Shown here: in pieces, positions 55,633 to 64,000 of the stretch
Layout: every line of letters begins with the position of its first letter
Numbering within the stretch: the first letter of the stretch is position 1
Assembly: GCA_964461265.1 (NCBI GenBank)
Contig: CAYWTS010000002.1
Span: forward strand, 1 to 64,000
Direction of reading: 5' to 3'
Origin: CAYWTS01 sp964461265
GTDB lineage: Bacteria > Bacteroidota > Ignavibacteria > Tepidaquicellales > OLB5
DNA length: 64,000 nucleotides
Translations under genes and position numbers: made by a program
The notes under the pieces: model-generated
What the model saw: only the letters and a program-made list of their open reading frames with translations
Told to the model about the DNA's origin: nothing
Databases searched by the model: none

Positions 55633-56973
55633 ATGAAGAGATGTTCAGATAAATCAGCTTATATTTTTATAATGTTATTTTTTCTATTATCATTCCCAAT
55701 AATAAGTTTCTCACAGCAATACTGGAATCCGCAACAATCACCCGCTTCAAAATCACTGCACAGGTCTTCATTTCCTGATTCGGTACACGGATGGGTCTCA
55801 GGCGATTCAGGAATAATTATTCATACTTCGAACGGTGGAAACAGCTGGAGTATACAGCAGACCGGGATTAATTCTAATATTTACGACATTTTCTTTATGA
55901 ATAGTCTTAAAGGATGGGCTGTAGCTAATGATGTATCATATAACAGCACCTTAGTGTTAAAAACAACTAATGGTGGTGAAAACTGGACATCTTATTTCTT
56001 CCCCGATACAAATAATATTTTAATGGCTATATATTTTTTGGATACGCTTAAAGGTTTTATGGGCGGGTTCAACGGGATAGTATACACTACCACTAACGGC
56101 GGAGAGAGCTGGTTTGTAAATTCAACTTTAACCGGAAACTGCAGCAGTTCTGCTATAAGGCGATTCATATTCCATAATCCTAATTACGGCTATGCATCGG
56201 GCGGAATAATAGATTTAGCCGGTGCTGTCTGGAAAACCACAGACGGCGGGCTGAACTGGATAGCACAGTGTGTTGCCCCCGAACCTATATATGATATTAA
56301 ATTTGCAGATTCATTATTTGTCTTAGCTATGGGCGGTGATGTAGAATATGGCATGAGCAGATTATATACAGTAAATGCCGGTGTGAACTGGCTGTATGAG
56401 GAACTGGGATTCTTCGGTTTTGTTGAATCATTTTCTTTCAGAACGCAGGATGAACTATGGGCTTCAGGCGGATTTTCATTAAGATTAGCAGTTTCTACTA
56501 ACCGCGGTCTAAATTGGCTCGATGTACCAGCACCGGATAGTAATGCAATAAATGAAATTAATTTCCTTTCTCCAACTCTTGGTTGGGCATTCGGAAACCG
56601 CGGTGCAATTTATAAATATAATACAGCAGTTATTGGGATAAAGGAAATTGAATCGGAGGTTCCTGCAGATTTTAAGCTTTATCAAAATTATCCTAATCCA
56701 TTTAATGCTAAAACAAAGATAAAATTCGAAATTAGACCTCCCCTTAATCCCCTCCTTAGTAAGGAGGGGAAAACCCGATTTATCGGGACAGGGGTGGTCT
56801 TAAAAATCTATGACATACTTGGTTGTGAAATCACAACTCTTATCAATCAGGAATTGAGTCCTGGGACTTATGAAGCAGAATGGAACGGAACAAACTACGC
56901 AAGCGGTTTATATTATTATAAAATTACAGCTGGTGTGTATTCTGAGACAAAGAAGATGGTTCTAATCAAATAA
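55633..56973 (+). CDS. Secreted Ycf48/BNR-like propeller protein with T9SS sorting domain
   Basis: About 446 residues. Signal peptide (ends IISFSQQ), then repeats such as HTSNGGNSWSIQQT, KTTNGGENWTSYF, TTTNGGESWFVNS, KTTDGGLNWIAQ and STNRGLNWLDV, the Ycf48/photosynthesis-stability-type blades. The sorting domain YQNYPNPFNAKTKIKFEI ... KIYDILGCEITTL is interrupted by RPPLNPLLSKEGKTRFIGTG, encoded by a palindromic repeat. Start at MKRCSDK (55633). Confidence 0.82.
   Translation: MKRCSDKSAYIFIMLFFLLSFPIISFSQQYWNPQQSPASKSLHRSSFPDSVHGWVSGDSGIIIHTSNGGNSWSIQQTGINSNIYDIFFMNSLKGWAVANDVSYNSTLVLKTTNGGENWTSYFFPDTNNILMAIYFLDTLKGFMGGFNGIVYTTTNGGESWFVNSTLTGNCSSSAIRRFIFHNPNYGYASGGIIDLAGAVWKTTDGGLNWIAQCVAPEPIYDIKFADSLFVLAMGGDVEYGMSRLYTVNAGVNWLYEELGFFGFVESFSFRTQDELWASGGFSLRLAVSTNRGLNWLDVPAPDSNAINEINFLSPTLGWAFGNRGAIYKYNTAVIGIKEIESEVPADFKLYQNYPNPFNAKTKIKFEIRPPLNPLLSKEGKTRFIGTGVVLKIYDILGCEITTLINQELSPGTYEAEWNGTNYASGLYYYKITAGVYSETKKMVLIK
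56742..56811. repeat. Palindromic element inside the T9SS sorting-domain coding region, copy A
   Basis: Central palindrome CCCCTCCTTAGTAAGGAGGGG, inner hairpin CCCGATTTATCGGG, and outer arms GACCTCCCCT / AGGGGTGGTC give a compact nested structure. Read in frame it adds about 20 residues. Less degenerate than the copy at 15965-16018. Confidence 0.75.
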
Positions 56974-57022
56974 CAAATGCTTTTATTCGCTATAACTTTA
57001 TGTTACTATTGATAATGTATTA

Positions 57023-58483
57023 TTAAGGTTTAAGTTCCGAAACTTTCTCCAGAAGCCAGCTTTGATACATAGCACCTTGTGCAGAAAGAATTTCATTTTT
57101 TAATATCAGGGGTTCAACTGCAAGTTCGTTCATTTTTATTTTAAGAATCTTGTTAACACTGTTTACGAATCCTGTACAAATTGTTTTGTATCTTTGAGAG
57201 ATATATCTGTTATTAGCAATAAAATGTTTATAAGCGTCGATTGCTGCTTCAAGTTCTTTGAAATATTCCAGCTCATAAAATATCTTAAGCTGGAGATTCC
57301 TAAAATCTATTTTAAAATGAAAAAGCTCATATTTTAATTTCGAAAGAGAGGATAGTGATTTTTCAAACTCTCCTTTTTCAAAAAAAAGTATCGCTTCAGC
57401 CATATTACCCATGGAATAACGTGAATCATCCGGTAGTTTTTGCAAATAACATTTTAAGAACTGTTCAAGCCAGGTGTACTGTTTAACCATTACAGCCGTA
57501 TGGACAATATTCCGGAAAATACGTAAAATGAATTCACCGCCTTCCGAATATGAATAAAGACCTTTGGCAATCATATCCTTGTAGGCTTCGAATAATTCCA
57601 TGGAATATTCTTTATGTCCGCTTTCGATTCTCAGAGTACATACTGCTTCGAATACTGTATAAAAGTTTAGTTGTTCGATATAAGTAAAATGAGTTAATTC
57701 TTTCTTAAGAATATTTTTAAAACTTTTAAAATACGCATTGTTTTCCGGATTAAGTAAAGTCATAGCCTGGAAATATTCTGCTGCAAGAACAGGATAATAT
57801 TCGTTTGTCTGCTTCGAAAGACTGTTAAAATAATTTTCAAGCTGTAAGTTTTTAATAAATAGGAAAAAATCACTCTTAGAATAATCAGAATTAAAATTTT
57901 TCTCGTTTATGCATAGGCTTACAAGGCTTTTACAGATATTTACAAACATGTGGTATGAAAAATAATTTGTTCTATTTATTATAGACTCCGAAGCCAGATG
58001 GTCATCTCCGGTATATCCATGCAACGAATTTTTTTGTCTTTCAATAAGAAACTTTTTCCAGAAATAAAATTCGTAATCGCCTTTCATATCCCGATACTTT
58101 TTATCGGCAATTAAAGTCTTGTTATAGGCACTCTTATACATTCCTTTTGCAGAATACTGTATAGCCAGCGATAAATCAAAATAAAATTGTTCATTTTTCA
58201 AGCCCGAATATGCAAGGTATGTTTCAAGCAGCTTGAGGCAGAAGGAAGTAAGCCTTCTGATAACTGAAATATCAAATTTTTTAGCCGGGTAAAGCCTTGA
58301 AAATATTTTCTCTGCAGTAAAATTTTCGCCCTTAAAATCGGGGTAATATTTTTTGATAACAGAGAAAAATCTTTCGACCTCTTTTCTCCTGTTATGAAAA
58401 GGTGAATTAACATACCTGGCAAATTCCCTGAATTCAATGGGAGTTAAAGCAGCGAGCAACCGAATAAAAATTGTTTTTTCCAT
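57023..58483 (-). CDS. Conserved-looking helical protein of unknown function
   Basis: About 486 residues, mostly helical, no signal peptide from the MEKTIFIRLL start. The N-terminal FREFARYVNSPFHNRRKEVERFFSVIKKYYPDF and AEKIFSRLYPAKKFDISVIRRLTSFCLKLLE match a pattern I recall in unnamed Bacteroidota proteins (SP-(F/Y)-N ... KYYP-F ... IF--L-P). TPR-like solenoid possible. The longer start at 58552 would add a membrane-like leader of 23 residues. Confidence 0.6.
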   Translation of the reverse strand: MEKTIFIRLLAALTPIEFREFARYVNSPFHNRRKEVERFFSVIKKYYPDFKGENFTAEKIFSRLYPAKKFDISVIRRLTSFCLKLLETYLAYSGLKNEQFYFDLSLAIQYSAKGMYKSAYNKTLIADKKYRDMKGDYEFYFWKKFLIERQKNSLHGYTGDDHLASESIINRTNYFSYHMFVNICKSLVSLCINEKNFNSDYSKSDFFLFIKNLQLENYFNSLSKQTNEYYPVLAAEYFQAMTLLNPENNAYFKSFKNILKKELTHFTYIEQLNFYTVFEAVCTLRIESGHKEYSMELFEAYKDMIAKGLYSYSEGGEFILRIFRNIVHTAVMVKQYTWLEQFLKCYLQKLPDDSRYSMGNMAEAILFFEKGEFEKSLSSLSKLKYELFHFKIDFRNLQLKIFYELEYFKELEAAIDAYKHFIANNRYISQRYKTICTGFVNSVNKILKIKMNELAVEPLILKNEILSAQGAMYQSWLLEKVSELKP

Positions 58484-58656
58484 GTTTTGTGACTTTAAAT
58501 GAAAAATATCGAAAAAAATACTTGAAAATATTAATATATTCAATCTTTGCATCTGAATATTTTGTGATAAATCTCAATAAATTTCTTTGTATCGCTAAAT
58601 TGAATAAAGTATATTAGCGAAATTTTATAATTAATCTATAATTTAAAGGAAGAAAT

Positions 58657-60348
58657 ATGAAAAAACCTGTAAAGTATCTTACGTTTTTAATAACAGCTGT
58701 ATTTTGTATCCTGTTGATGAGTTATAAAATTGACGGAAAAGAAACACACACTGCAGCAAATTACAATGAAAAACAAAACAGGATATACGAAAGTATTAAA
58801 TCAGCCTTGTCATATAATAAGTTTGATGAAGTAAAACTTTTTGAAAGATCATTTAACGAAGTCCCAAGCAGCAATTTGGGGAGTAAACAGGATGGAAATT
58901 CGGTACTTCTTAAAATAAACAGCAGTGTTTACAAAAATATACTTTTAACCAAAAAGAGTAACATTACTCTTAAAATTCCTTTAAGTGACAGAGATATACA
59001 GTTAATTCTAACGCAATCATATCCATTCTCTGAAGATTTTAACGTTGGTGTTATCACAAACAACAATGCCAGCTACATATCGTACACTCACGGAATACAC
59101 TACAAAGGAATAATCAAAGATAATCCTAATTCCATAGTTTCACTCAGCATTTTTCCGCGTTACATTATGGCAATCATTTCCGACCAGACAGGTAATTACA
59201 ACATATCCCCCCTTAAGTACGCTACCGAAGAAGAAGATTACATAATCTTTAAAGATTCAGATTTTTCAGAATCAAACAAAATCGCATGCAATGTCGATGA
59301 TTACGATATAAGATTCAATCCAAGGCAAAAAAACGGTTTACTGCCTGAACCAAACCCTGTTGCCAATAACTTTGGCGGAACTGTTAGAATTTATTTTGAA
59401 TGTGATTTCAGAATGTATACCGATTTTAGCTCTAACACTGACAGCGTTATGAATTACGTCAGCGGATTTTTTAACTCTGTTAAAACACTATATGAAAATG
59501 AAAGTATTCCCATTCAAATATCACAGGTGTTTATCTGGACTACACAAGACCCATATTTACAGTATAACTCCACATTACAGATACTAAAACGCTTCAGCCA
59601 CGAGAAGCAAAATAATTTTAACGGCCACCTTGCCCACTTGATATCAACAAGAACACCAAACATGGGCGGAATAGCCTGGCTAAATGTTTTATGTTTTCCA
59701 TACCTGGCATCCGATTCAGCGGGTCCTGCAGCATTCAGCAATATACAGACCACTTACTCAAATTATCCGGTTTTTTCATACACTGTTCAGGTTGTTACAC
59801 ATGAGCTTGGTCATAACTTCGCTTCCAAGCATACACATGCCTGTGTATGGCCTATTCCGGGCGGAACTGGGGCACTTGACAGTTGTTATCAGGTCGAAGG
59901 TAACTGTTACGCAGGCCCCCCGATTGCAAGAGCAGGAACAATTATGAGCTATTGTATCTTTGTTCAGGGAGGCAGTATTAGTTTTACGTCAGGATTCGGC
60001 TCCTTGCCCGGAGACACTATCAGAACAGCATACTCACTGGCACCTTGTATTATAGGAATAAAAAATATTAGCACTGAAATTTCCCGCAATTTTAAGCTTG
60101 AACAAAACTATCCAAATCCGTTTAATCCGGTAACAAATATAAAGTTCCATTTGCCCGTTCAAAGTGAGGTAACACTTTTTGTGTATGATATCACTGGAAA
60201 ACATATTCAAACTCTTATTAACCAAAAACTCAATACAGGAATTTACAGCTACGACTGGAATGCATCGGGTTATTCAAGCGGAATTTATTTTTACACATTA
60301 ACTACACCCGAATTCACGCAAACAAATAAAATGATATTAATAAAATAA
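58657..60348 (+). CDS. Secreted M12B-like zinc metalloprotease with T9SS sorting domain
   Basis: 563 residues with signal peptide (about 1-24). A propeptide-like part of about 220 residues ends before GGTVRIYFECDFRMYTDF. The catalytic motif HELGHNFASKHTH (H-E-x2-H-x2-G/N-F-x2-x-H) is near residue 385, followed by IMSYC as Met-turn, all as in reprolysin-like metzincins. Sorting domain FKLEQNYPNPFNPVTNIKFH ... GIYFYTL at the end, here without a palindromic insertion. Good Shine-Dalgarno AAGGAAG. Confidence 0.9.
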   Translation: MKKPVKYLTFLITAVFCILLMSYKIDGKETHTAANYNEKQNRIYESIKSALSYNKFDEVKLFERSFNEVPSSNLGSKQDGNSVLLKINSSVYKNILLTKKSNITLKIPLSDRDIQLILTQSYPFSEDFNVGVITNNNASYISYTHGIHYKGIIKDNPNSIVSLSIFPRYIMAIISDQTGNYNISPLKYATEEEDYIIFKDSDFSESNKIACNVDDYDIRFNPRQKNGLLPEPNPVANNFGGTVRIYFECDFRMYTDFSSNTDSVMNYVSGFFNSVKTLYENESIPIQISQVFIWTTQDPYLQYNSTLQILKRFSHEKQNNFNGHLAHLISTRTPNMGGIAWLNVLCFPYLASDSAGPAAFSNIQTTYSNYPVFSYTVQVVTHELGHNFASKHTHACVWPIPGGTGALDSCYQVEGNCYAGPPIARAGTIMSYCIFVQGGSISFTSGFGSLPGDTIRTAYSLAPCIIGIKNISTEISRNFKLEQNYPNPFNPVTNIKFHLPVQSEVTLFVYDITGKHIQTLINQKLNTGIYSYDWNASGYSSGIYFYTLTTPEFTQTNKMILIK

Positions 60349-60353
60349 CAACT

Positions 60354-61337
60354 ATGAAAAAAATTATTTTAATTCTGATTATAAATTCAGTCAGTCTGTT
60401 TTCGCAAACAGACGAGCAAAAAAAACAATGGGCCAAGTATGACTTTGTAGCGGGTGAGAAAATTATTTTTGAAGATAATACTTACGGTGAAATAACAGGT
60501 GAATTTCCTTCTAGATGGAAACTTGAAGAAGGTACAGCTGAGAATTTAAAAACAGGTGATGAATACGTGATTAGCTTCGGTAAAGGAGTAAACATTATTT
60601 CACCGAACATGGGCACAAAGTCATTTTTGCCTGAGATTTTTACACTGGAACTGGATATATTTTTTTATAATAAAAGAAATGAAGCCTATCATATAATATT
60701 CGATAAGAAAAACGAATTAAGCATTCGTTTAGTTGAAGTAAGATTAGGAAAATATGGCGGAACTCCGGAGGGAAAATCCAAAGAGGCAGGATGGCATCAT
60801 ATTGCTGTATCATATAACAAGGGAGCTATGAAAGTTTATATGGATGAATACAGGTTGATGAATATTCCGGATATCCCCAAACCCGAAAATTTCAGAATAA
60901 AAGCACTAAGTCATGGGGCAAAATCCGGCGAACCGGCTATGATAAAAAATATAAGATTAGCAGAAGGTAATATCAATATGAACGAGAGAATTTCTACAGA
61001 TGGAAAAATTGTAGTCACTGGAATTCTTTTCGATGTTAATAAATCAACTATTAAAATAGAATCCATAGGTGTGATAAATGAAATAATAAATCTTATGAAC
61101 GAAAATCCCGAATTTAAATTCTCTGTTGAGGGACATACAGATAGCGATGGTGATGAAGCTTACAACCTGAAATTATCGGAAGAACGCTCACAAGCCGTTA
61201 TAGATTTGATTGTAAGCTTTGGAATAGACAGGAATCGGTTGCAGGCAAAGGGCTGGGGTGAAAGTAAACCAATAGATGATAACAGTACATCTGAAGGGAA
61301 AGCAAATAACAGAAGGGTAGAATTTGTTAAACTTTAA
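60354..61337 (+). CDS. Exported OmpA-family protein with LamG-like N-terminus
   Basis: 327 residues: signal peptide (ends SLFSQ), a concanavalin-like domain of about 190 residues (WHHIAVSYNKGAMKVYMDEYRLMNI), then the OmpA C-terminal peptidoglycan-binding domain (GILFDVNKSTIKIESIGVINEI, FSVEGHTDSDGDEAYNLKLSEERSQAVIDLIV, and NNRRVEFVKL). Starts 5 bp after the metalloprotease stop; probably one operon. Confidence 0.9.
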   Translation: MKKIILILIINSVSLFSQTDEQKKQWAKYDFVAGEKIIFEDNTYGEITGEFPSRWKLEEGTAENLKTGDEYVISFGKGVNIISPNMGTKSFLPEIFTLELDIFFYNKRNEAYHIIFDKKNELSIRLVEVRLGKYGGTPEGKSKEAGWHHIAVSYNKGAMKVYMDEYRLMNIPDIPKPENFRIKALSHGAKSGEPAMIKNIRLAEGNINMNERISTDGKIVVTGILFDVNKSTIKIESIGVINEIINLMNENPEFKFSVEGHTDSDGDEAYNLKLSEERSQAVIDLIVSFGIDRNRLQAKGWGESKPIDDNSTSEGKANNRRVEFVKL

Positions 61338-61347
61338 TATTAATAAT

Positions 61348-62685
61348 ATGAAAACCTTAATAACATTATTTACTTTAATTTCTTCATTTACAGCCCAGCT
61401 TCATTCCCAGTATAAGGTAGAATGGGTTAAAACTTTTTCAACCGAAGGTAAGGTCAGTATCGATAAGGCTAAGTTCGTCGCATTAGATTACGACGGTAAT
61501 GTAATAGTTACAGGCACTACAAACGCCGAGGGACTAAATGAAAACCTTACTACAATTAAATACGACAAACAGGGTAATCAGCTCTGGACTGCTTTTTATA
61601 ACGGACCAGGTAATTATCACGACTATCCTAATGGTATGGCAATTGACCAATTTAATAACGTTTATATTACAGGGGGAAGCAAAGGTGACGGTGGTACGGC
61701 AACCGATTATTTTACAGTGAAATACAATTCATCTGGTTCGGAGATGTGGGCAGAAAGATTTACAAGCAATGGAGGTTTGCATGATGAGTCTGTATCGGTT
61801 GCTGTTGACATTCATGGAAATGTTTATGTAACAGGTTTTGCCGGGCACATAGCAACCGATAATTCCGGTGAGGACTGGCTAACGATAAAATATAACACAA
61901 ACGGGCAAAAAGTCTGGTCAGCAGTATATGATGACGGAATAGTTACTGACAAAGCGGCTTCTTTAACAATAGATGCTTCCGGAAACGTTTACGTTACAGG
62001 ACAGTGCAGAGGACCCGGTTTTCATATTGCGACTATAAAATATGATACAAGCGGAAAACAGTTATGGATTGCAAAGTACGATGGTTCCGGAAATGCATGG
62101 GATAAACCTACCGATATCAAAATTGGGAATACTGGTGAGGTTTATATTACCGGTTTCAGCTATGAATCGAATTTCGACTATATTACCATTAAATATGATA
62201 ACAACGGAAATGAAATCTGGAAAAAGAATTACAACGGATTGATGAATATGAATGATGAAGCAAGCAGTCTGCTTACAGATGCGAATGGCAATGTTTATGT
62301 ATTGGGAACATCAGAGGCAAAAAAGAATAAAATCAACAGGTGTATTATTAAATACGATAATGGAGGAAATGAACAATGGAACAGAATTTCCGAAAATTAT
62401 TTATCTAAAAACATAGAAAAACTAACAATGAAATTCGGAAATGACGGTAACATTCTTGTTACCGGAACATCCTTAATAGCACAGGATAAAGCACCAACGG
62501 AAATGGTAGTAGATTGTTATGATAAAAACGGTACGTTACTCTGGCAGGCAGTATATGCATCAAAAGAAAAACTGCCCGTAGCTTCGGCTCTGGATACTGA
62601 CCTGGAAGGTAATATATATATAACCGGATATATTCAGGAGGTAAACGGTTTTTTTAATTTCTGTACTGTGAAATTTTCTAAATAG
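61348..62685 (+). CDS. Exported SBBP-type beta-propeller protein without sorting domain
   Basis: About 445 residues: signal peptide MKTLITLFTLISSFTAQLHSQ, then eight or so repeats of DGNVIVTGTTNAEG ... TIKYDKQGNQLWTA type. Same repeat class as 15786-17480 but ends in FNFCTVKFSK with no T9SS tail. The ATG at 61348 is 10 bp beyond the OmpA-like stop. It may bind the outer-membrane or peptidoglycan partner. Confidence 0.82.
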   Translation: MKTLITLFTLISSFTAQLHSQYKVEWVKTFSTEGKVSIDKAKFVALDYDGNVIVTGTTNAEGLNENLTTIKYDKQGNQLWTAFYNGPGNYHDYPNGMAIDQFNNVYITGGSKGDGGTATDYFTVKYNSSGSEMWAERFTSNGGLHDESVSVAVDIHGNVYVTGFAGHIATDNSGEDWLTIKYNTNGQKVWSAVYDDGIVTDKAASLTIDASGNVYVTGQCRGPGFHIATIKYDTSGKQLWIAKYDGSGNAWDKPTDIKIGNTGEVYITGFSYESNFDYITIKYDNNGNEIWKKNYNGLMNMNDEASSLLTDANGNVYVLGTSEAKKNKINRCIIKYDNGGNEQWNRISENYLSKNIEKLTMKFGNDGNILVTGTSLIAQDKAPTEMVVDCYDKNGTLLWQAVYASKEKLPVASALDTDLEGNIYITGYIQEVNGFFNFCTVKFSK

Positions 62686-62746
62686 GATGTTCTGATATAC
62701 GTTTATAAAAATTTTCGTAATAATTTTTGAAATAGCAATATGTGAA

Positions 62747-63289
62747 TTATTTCACAATCTTCACGATTTTTTTAAACTCATCCGTTCCGCATAAAACGGT
62801 AAGCTCAAACAATATAGATTCGTAAGTTGTGATAATTGCACCTGCATCACGCATACGTTCTACTGCAATACGTTTGTTATTAGGTTCTCGTGATGATACA
62901 CAATCCTCCACAAGCACAGGCTGATAACCGTTTTCTATAAGGTCAAGAGCGGTTTGCAGTACGCAGACATGTGATTCGATTCCTGCTAACAGAATATTTT
63001 TCCTGCCAAGCTTTTTTAGCTCAGAAATAAAATTATTATCCCCATAACAGCTGAAGCACATTTTCTCGATGTGTGTATACTCCCCTATTGCCGCTTTAAC
63101 AGGTTCAATGGTTTCACCAAGACCGGCTGTGTATTGCTGTGTTACAACTATCGGCACACCAAGAACTTTTAAACCCTCTATTAAGCGTGTGCAGTTTTTT
63201 GTAAGCTGTTCGTATTCATGTATAAATGGGTATAGTTTTGACTGCATATCGATTACAATCAAAGCAGTGTCTTCTCTTTTAATTCTCAT
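62747..63289 (-). CDS. Isochorismatase-family cysteine hydrolase
   Basis: 180 residues with the catalytic Asp in ALIVIDMQSK (about 14), Lys in YTHIEKMCFSCYG (about 76), and Cys in LLAGIESHVCVLQTALDL (about 113). Close to YcaC-type hydrolases of unknown substrate; isochorismate or nicotinamide not supported by context. Lies 31 bp from the next gene in the same direction. Confidence 0.88.
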   Translation of the reverse strand: MRIKREDTALIVIDMQSKLYPFIHEYEQLTKNCTRLIEGLKVLGVPIVVTQQYTAGLGETIEPVKAAIGEYTHIEKMCFSCYGDNNFISELKKLGRKNILLAGIESHVCVLQTALDLIENGYQPVLVEDCVSSREPNNKRIAVERMRDAGAIITTYESILFELTVLCGTDEFKKIVKIVK

Positions 63290-63320
63290 GTAGTTATGTA
63301 TGAAATTATTAAATCCGAAA

Positions 63321-63635
63321 TTATATAATAAGGCTGGTAAAAATACCTATAATTAATCCCCCTGCTGTTCCAATTCCAATGATAGGAATGTATGCCCTTG
63401 TAATTATTGCAGAAGGTATACTTAATCCAAAACCGATTATTAAACCATTAACAACAGGGATAGAGCTTATTGTGACATTCGGTATCAGGAAACCTATCAT
63501 AAATCTTTCCAAAAATGCAGCACTCATTGCTTCCGTACGTTTTCTGTTATTCTCATATTTCAGCGGTATCATTACAACAACATCAAGTGTACCGAAAACA
63601 AGTCCAAAAACTAAGCCCCAAAAAATATGATTCAT
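63321..63635 (-). CDS. Small membrane protein of unknown function
   Basis: 104 residues with three hydrophobic spans (IFWGLVFGLVFGTLDVVVMI; IPVVNGLIIGFGLSIPSAII; IPIIGIGTAGGLIIGIFTSL) rich in Gly and Ile. No motif known to me. Between the corA-like gene and the isochorismatase gene. Confidence 0.6.
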   Translation of the reverse strand: MNHIFWGLVFGLVFGTLDVVVMIPLKYENNRKRTEAMSAAFLERFMIGFLIPNVTISSIPVVNGLIIGFGLSIPSAIITRAYIPIIGIGTAGGLIIGIFTSLII

Positions 63636-63672
63636 GATATATCTTTAAATGTCATAATTTTAAGATTAAATA

Positions 63673-64000
63673 TTACATCCACTTTTTCCGTTTCCAAACA
63701 AACATGACGGTAACAATAGATAGTAATGCTAATCCAATTATTATCCAGAATGCATATTCAATATCAGCCAGAGGTATCTTAACATTCATAGAAAATGCGC
63801 TTACAACAAAGGTAGGGACCATTATTCCGATTGTAATTATAGTAAGGGTTTTCATTATTACATTAAGGTTATTCCCCACTACCGATGCCCTTGCATCCAT
63901 AAGGCTCGCGAGAATGTTCGAATGAATTTCTGCCTGTTTGTAACACTGGTTGTTTTCGATATGCATGTCATCGAGGAATTCCATATCTTCATGTGTAAAT
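63673..64000 (-). CDS. corA: CorA-family Mg2+ transporter, 3' part (runs off the window)
   Basis: C-terminal about 109 residues: stalk helix THEDMEFLDDMHIENNQCYKQ, then MKTLTIITIGIMVPTFVVSAFSMNVKIPLAD and the second membrane helix ending VWKRKKWM. The signature loop reads SMN where CorA has GMN. The frame stays open past 63984 to the window end, so the ATG there is internal. The 5' part lies beyond 64000. Confidence 0.85.
   Translation of the reverse strand, partial: FTHEDMEFLDDMHIENNQCYKQAEIHSNILASLMDARASVVGNNLNVIMKTLTIITIGIMVPTFVVSAFSMNVKIPLADIEYAFWIIIGLALLSIVTVMFVWKRKKWM

Overview
The window is about 64 kb of AT-rich bacterial chromosome. Several large secreted proteins end in a type IX secretion (T9SS) sorting domain with a Y-Q-N-Y-P-N-P-F-N core. 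There are also two PorV/PorQ-like outer-membrane proteins, two DUF5683-like proteins, a TA-rich -7-like box and weak Shine-Dalgarno signals. Together these point to the Bacteroidota/Ignavibacteriota side of the FCB group, most likely an Ignavibacteria-type organism. This placement rests on family knowledge; no 16S rRNA gene is present.

Layout. 86-7.7 kb (minus strand) is a thiamin cluster: thiC under a TPP riboswitch, then thiO, thiS, thiG, a TenI/ThiE pair and thiD, with arfB last. Its spacers are filled with four different palindromic or relic elements. 7.8-9.8 kb (minus) holds an AlbA_2 protein, ruvX, an HU-like protein and a pgsA-like gene. 10-15.6 kb (plus) holds three M16 peptidase units, a MoxR ATPase and a small lipoprotein. 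15.8-18.4 kb is an accessory segment bracketed by a 50-bp direct repeat; it contains a T9SS beta-propeller protein, a MITE and a small Cys-rich secreted protein. 18.5-31.8 kb (minus) carries a DegP protease, split and full-length transketolases, CapA, an SDR, plsY and the translation cluster thrS-infC-rpmI-rplT-pheS. 31.8-37.9 kb has a secreted protein of unknown function, tRNA-Val, a subtilase lipoprotein, purB and tRNA-Ser. 38-49.5 kb is one long minus-strand run: polysaccharide genes (flippase, glycosyltransferase, asnB, membrane protein, FemAB-like), two PorV-like genes, a truncated AbiEii-type pair, a T9SS protein and a lipoprotein. 50-55.5 kb has ispE, truA between two DUF5683 paralogues, and dsbD. 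55.6-62.7 kb has T9SS or exported proteins including an M12B-like metalloprotease and an OmpA-like protein. 62.7-64 kb has an isochorismatase-family hydrolase, a membrane protein and the 3' part of a corA-like gene that runs off the window.

How it works together. The thi genes form a nearly complete thiazole/pyrimidine branch that uses glycine oxidase. Dependence on thiamin fits the three thiamin-diphosphate transketolase polypeptides nearby. Exported proteins, envelope assembly and polysaccharide genes dominate the rest.

No CRISPR array, prophage or complete defence system was found. The least explained signals are: small palindromic elements in thi-operon spacers and in frame inside T9SS sorting domains at the same position; a 140-bp MITE pair; a probable frameshifted M16 double protein; an AUC start for infC; and a truncated nucleotidyltransferase pair built into an envelope operon.
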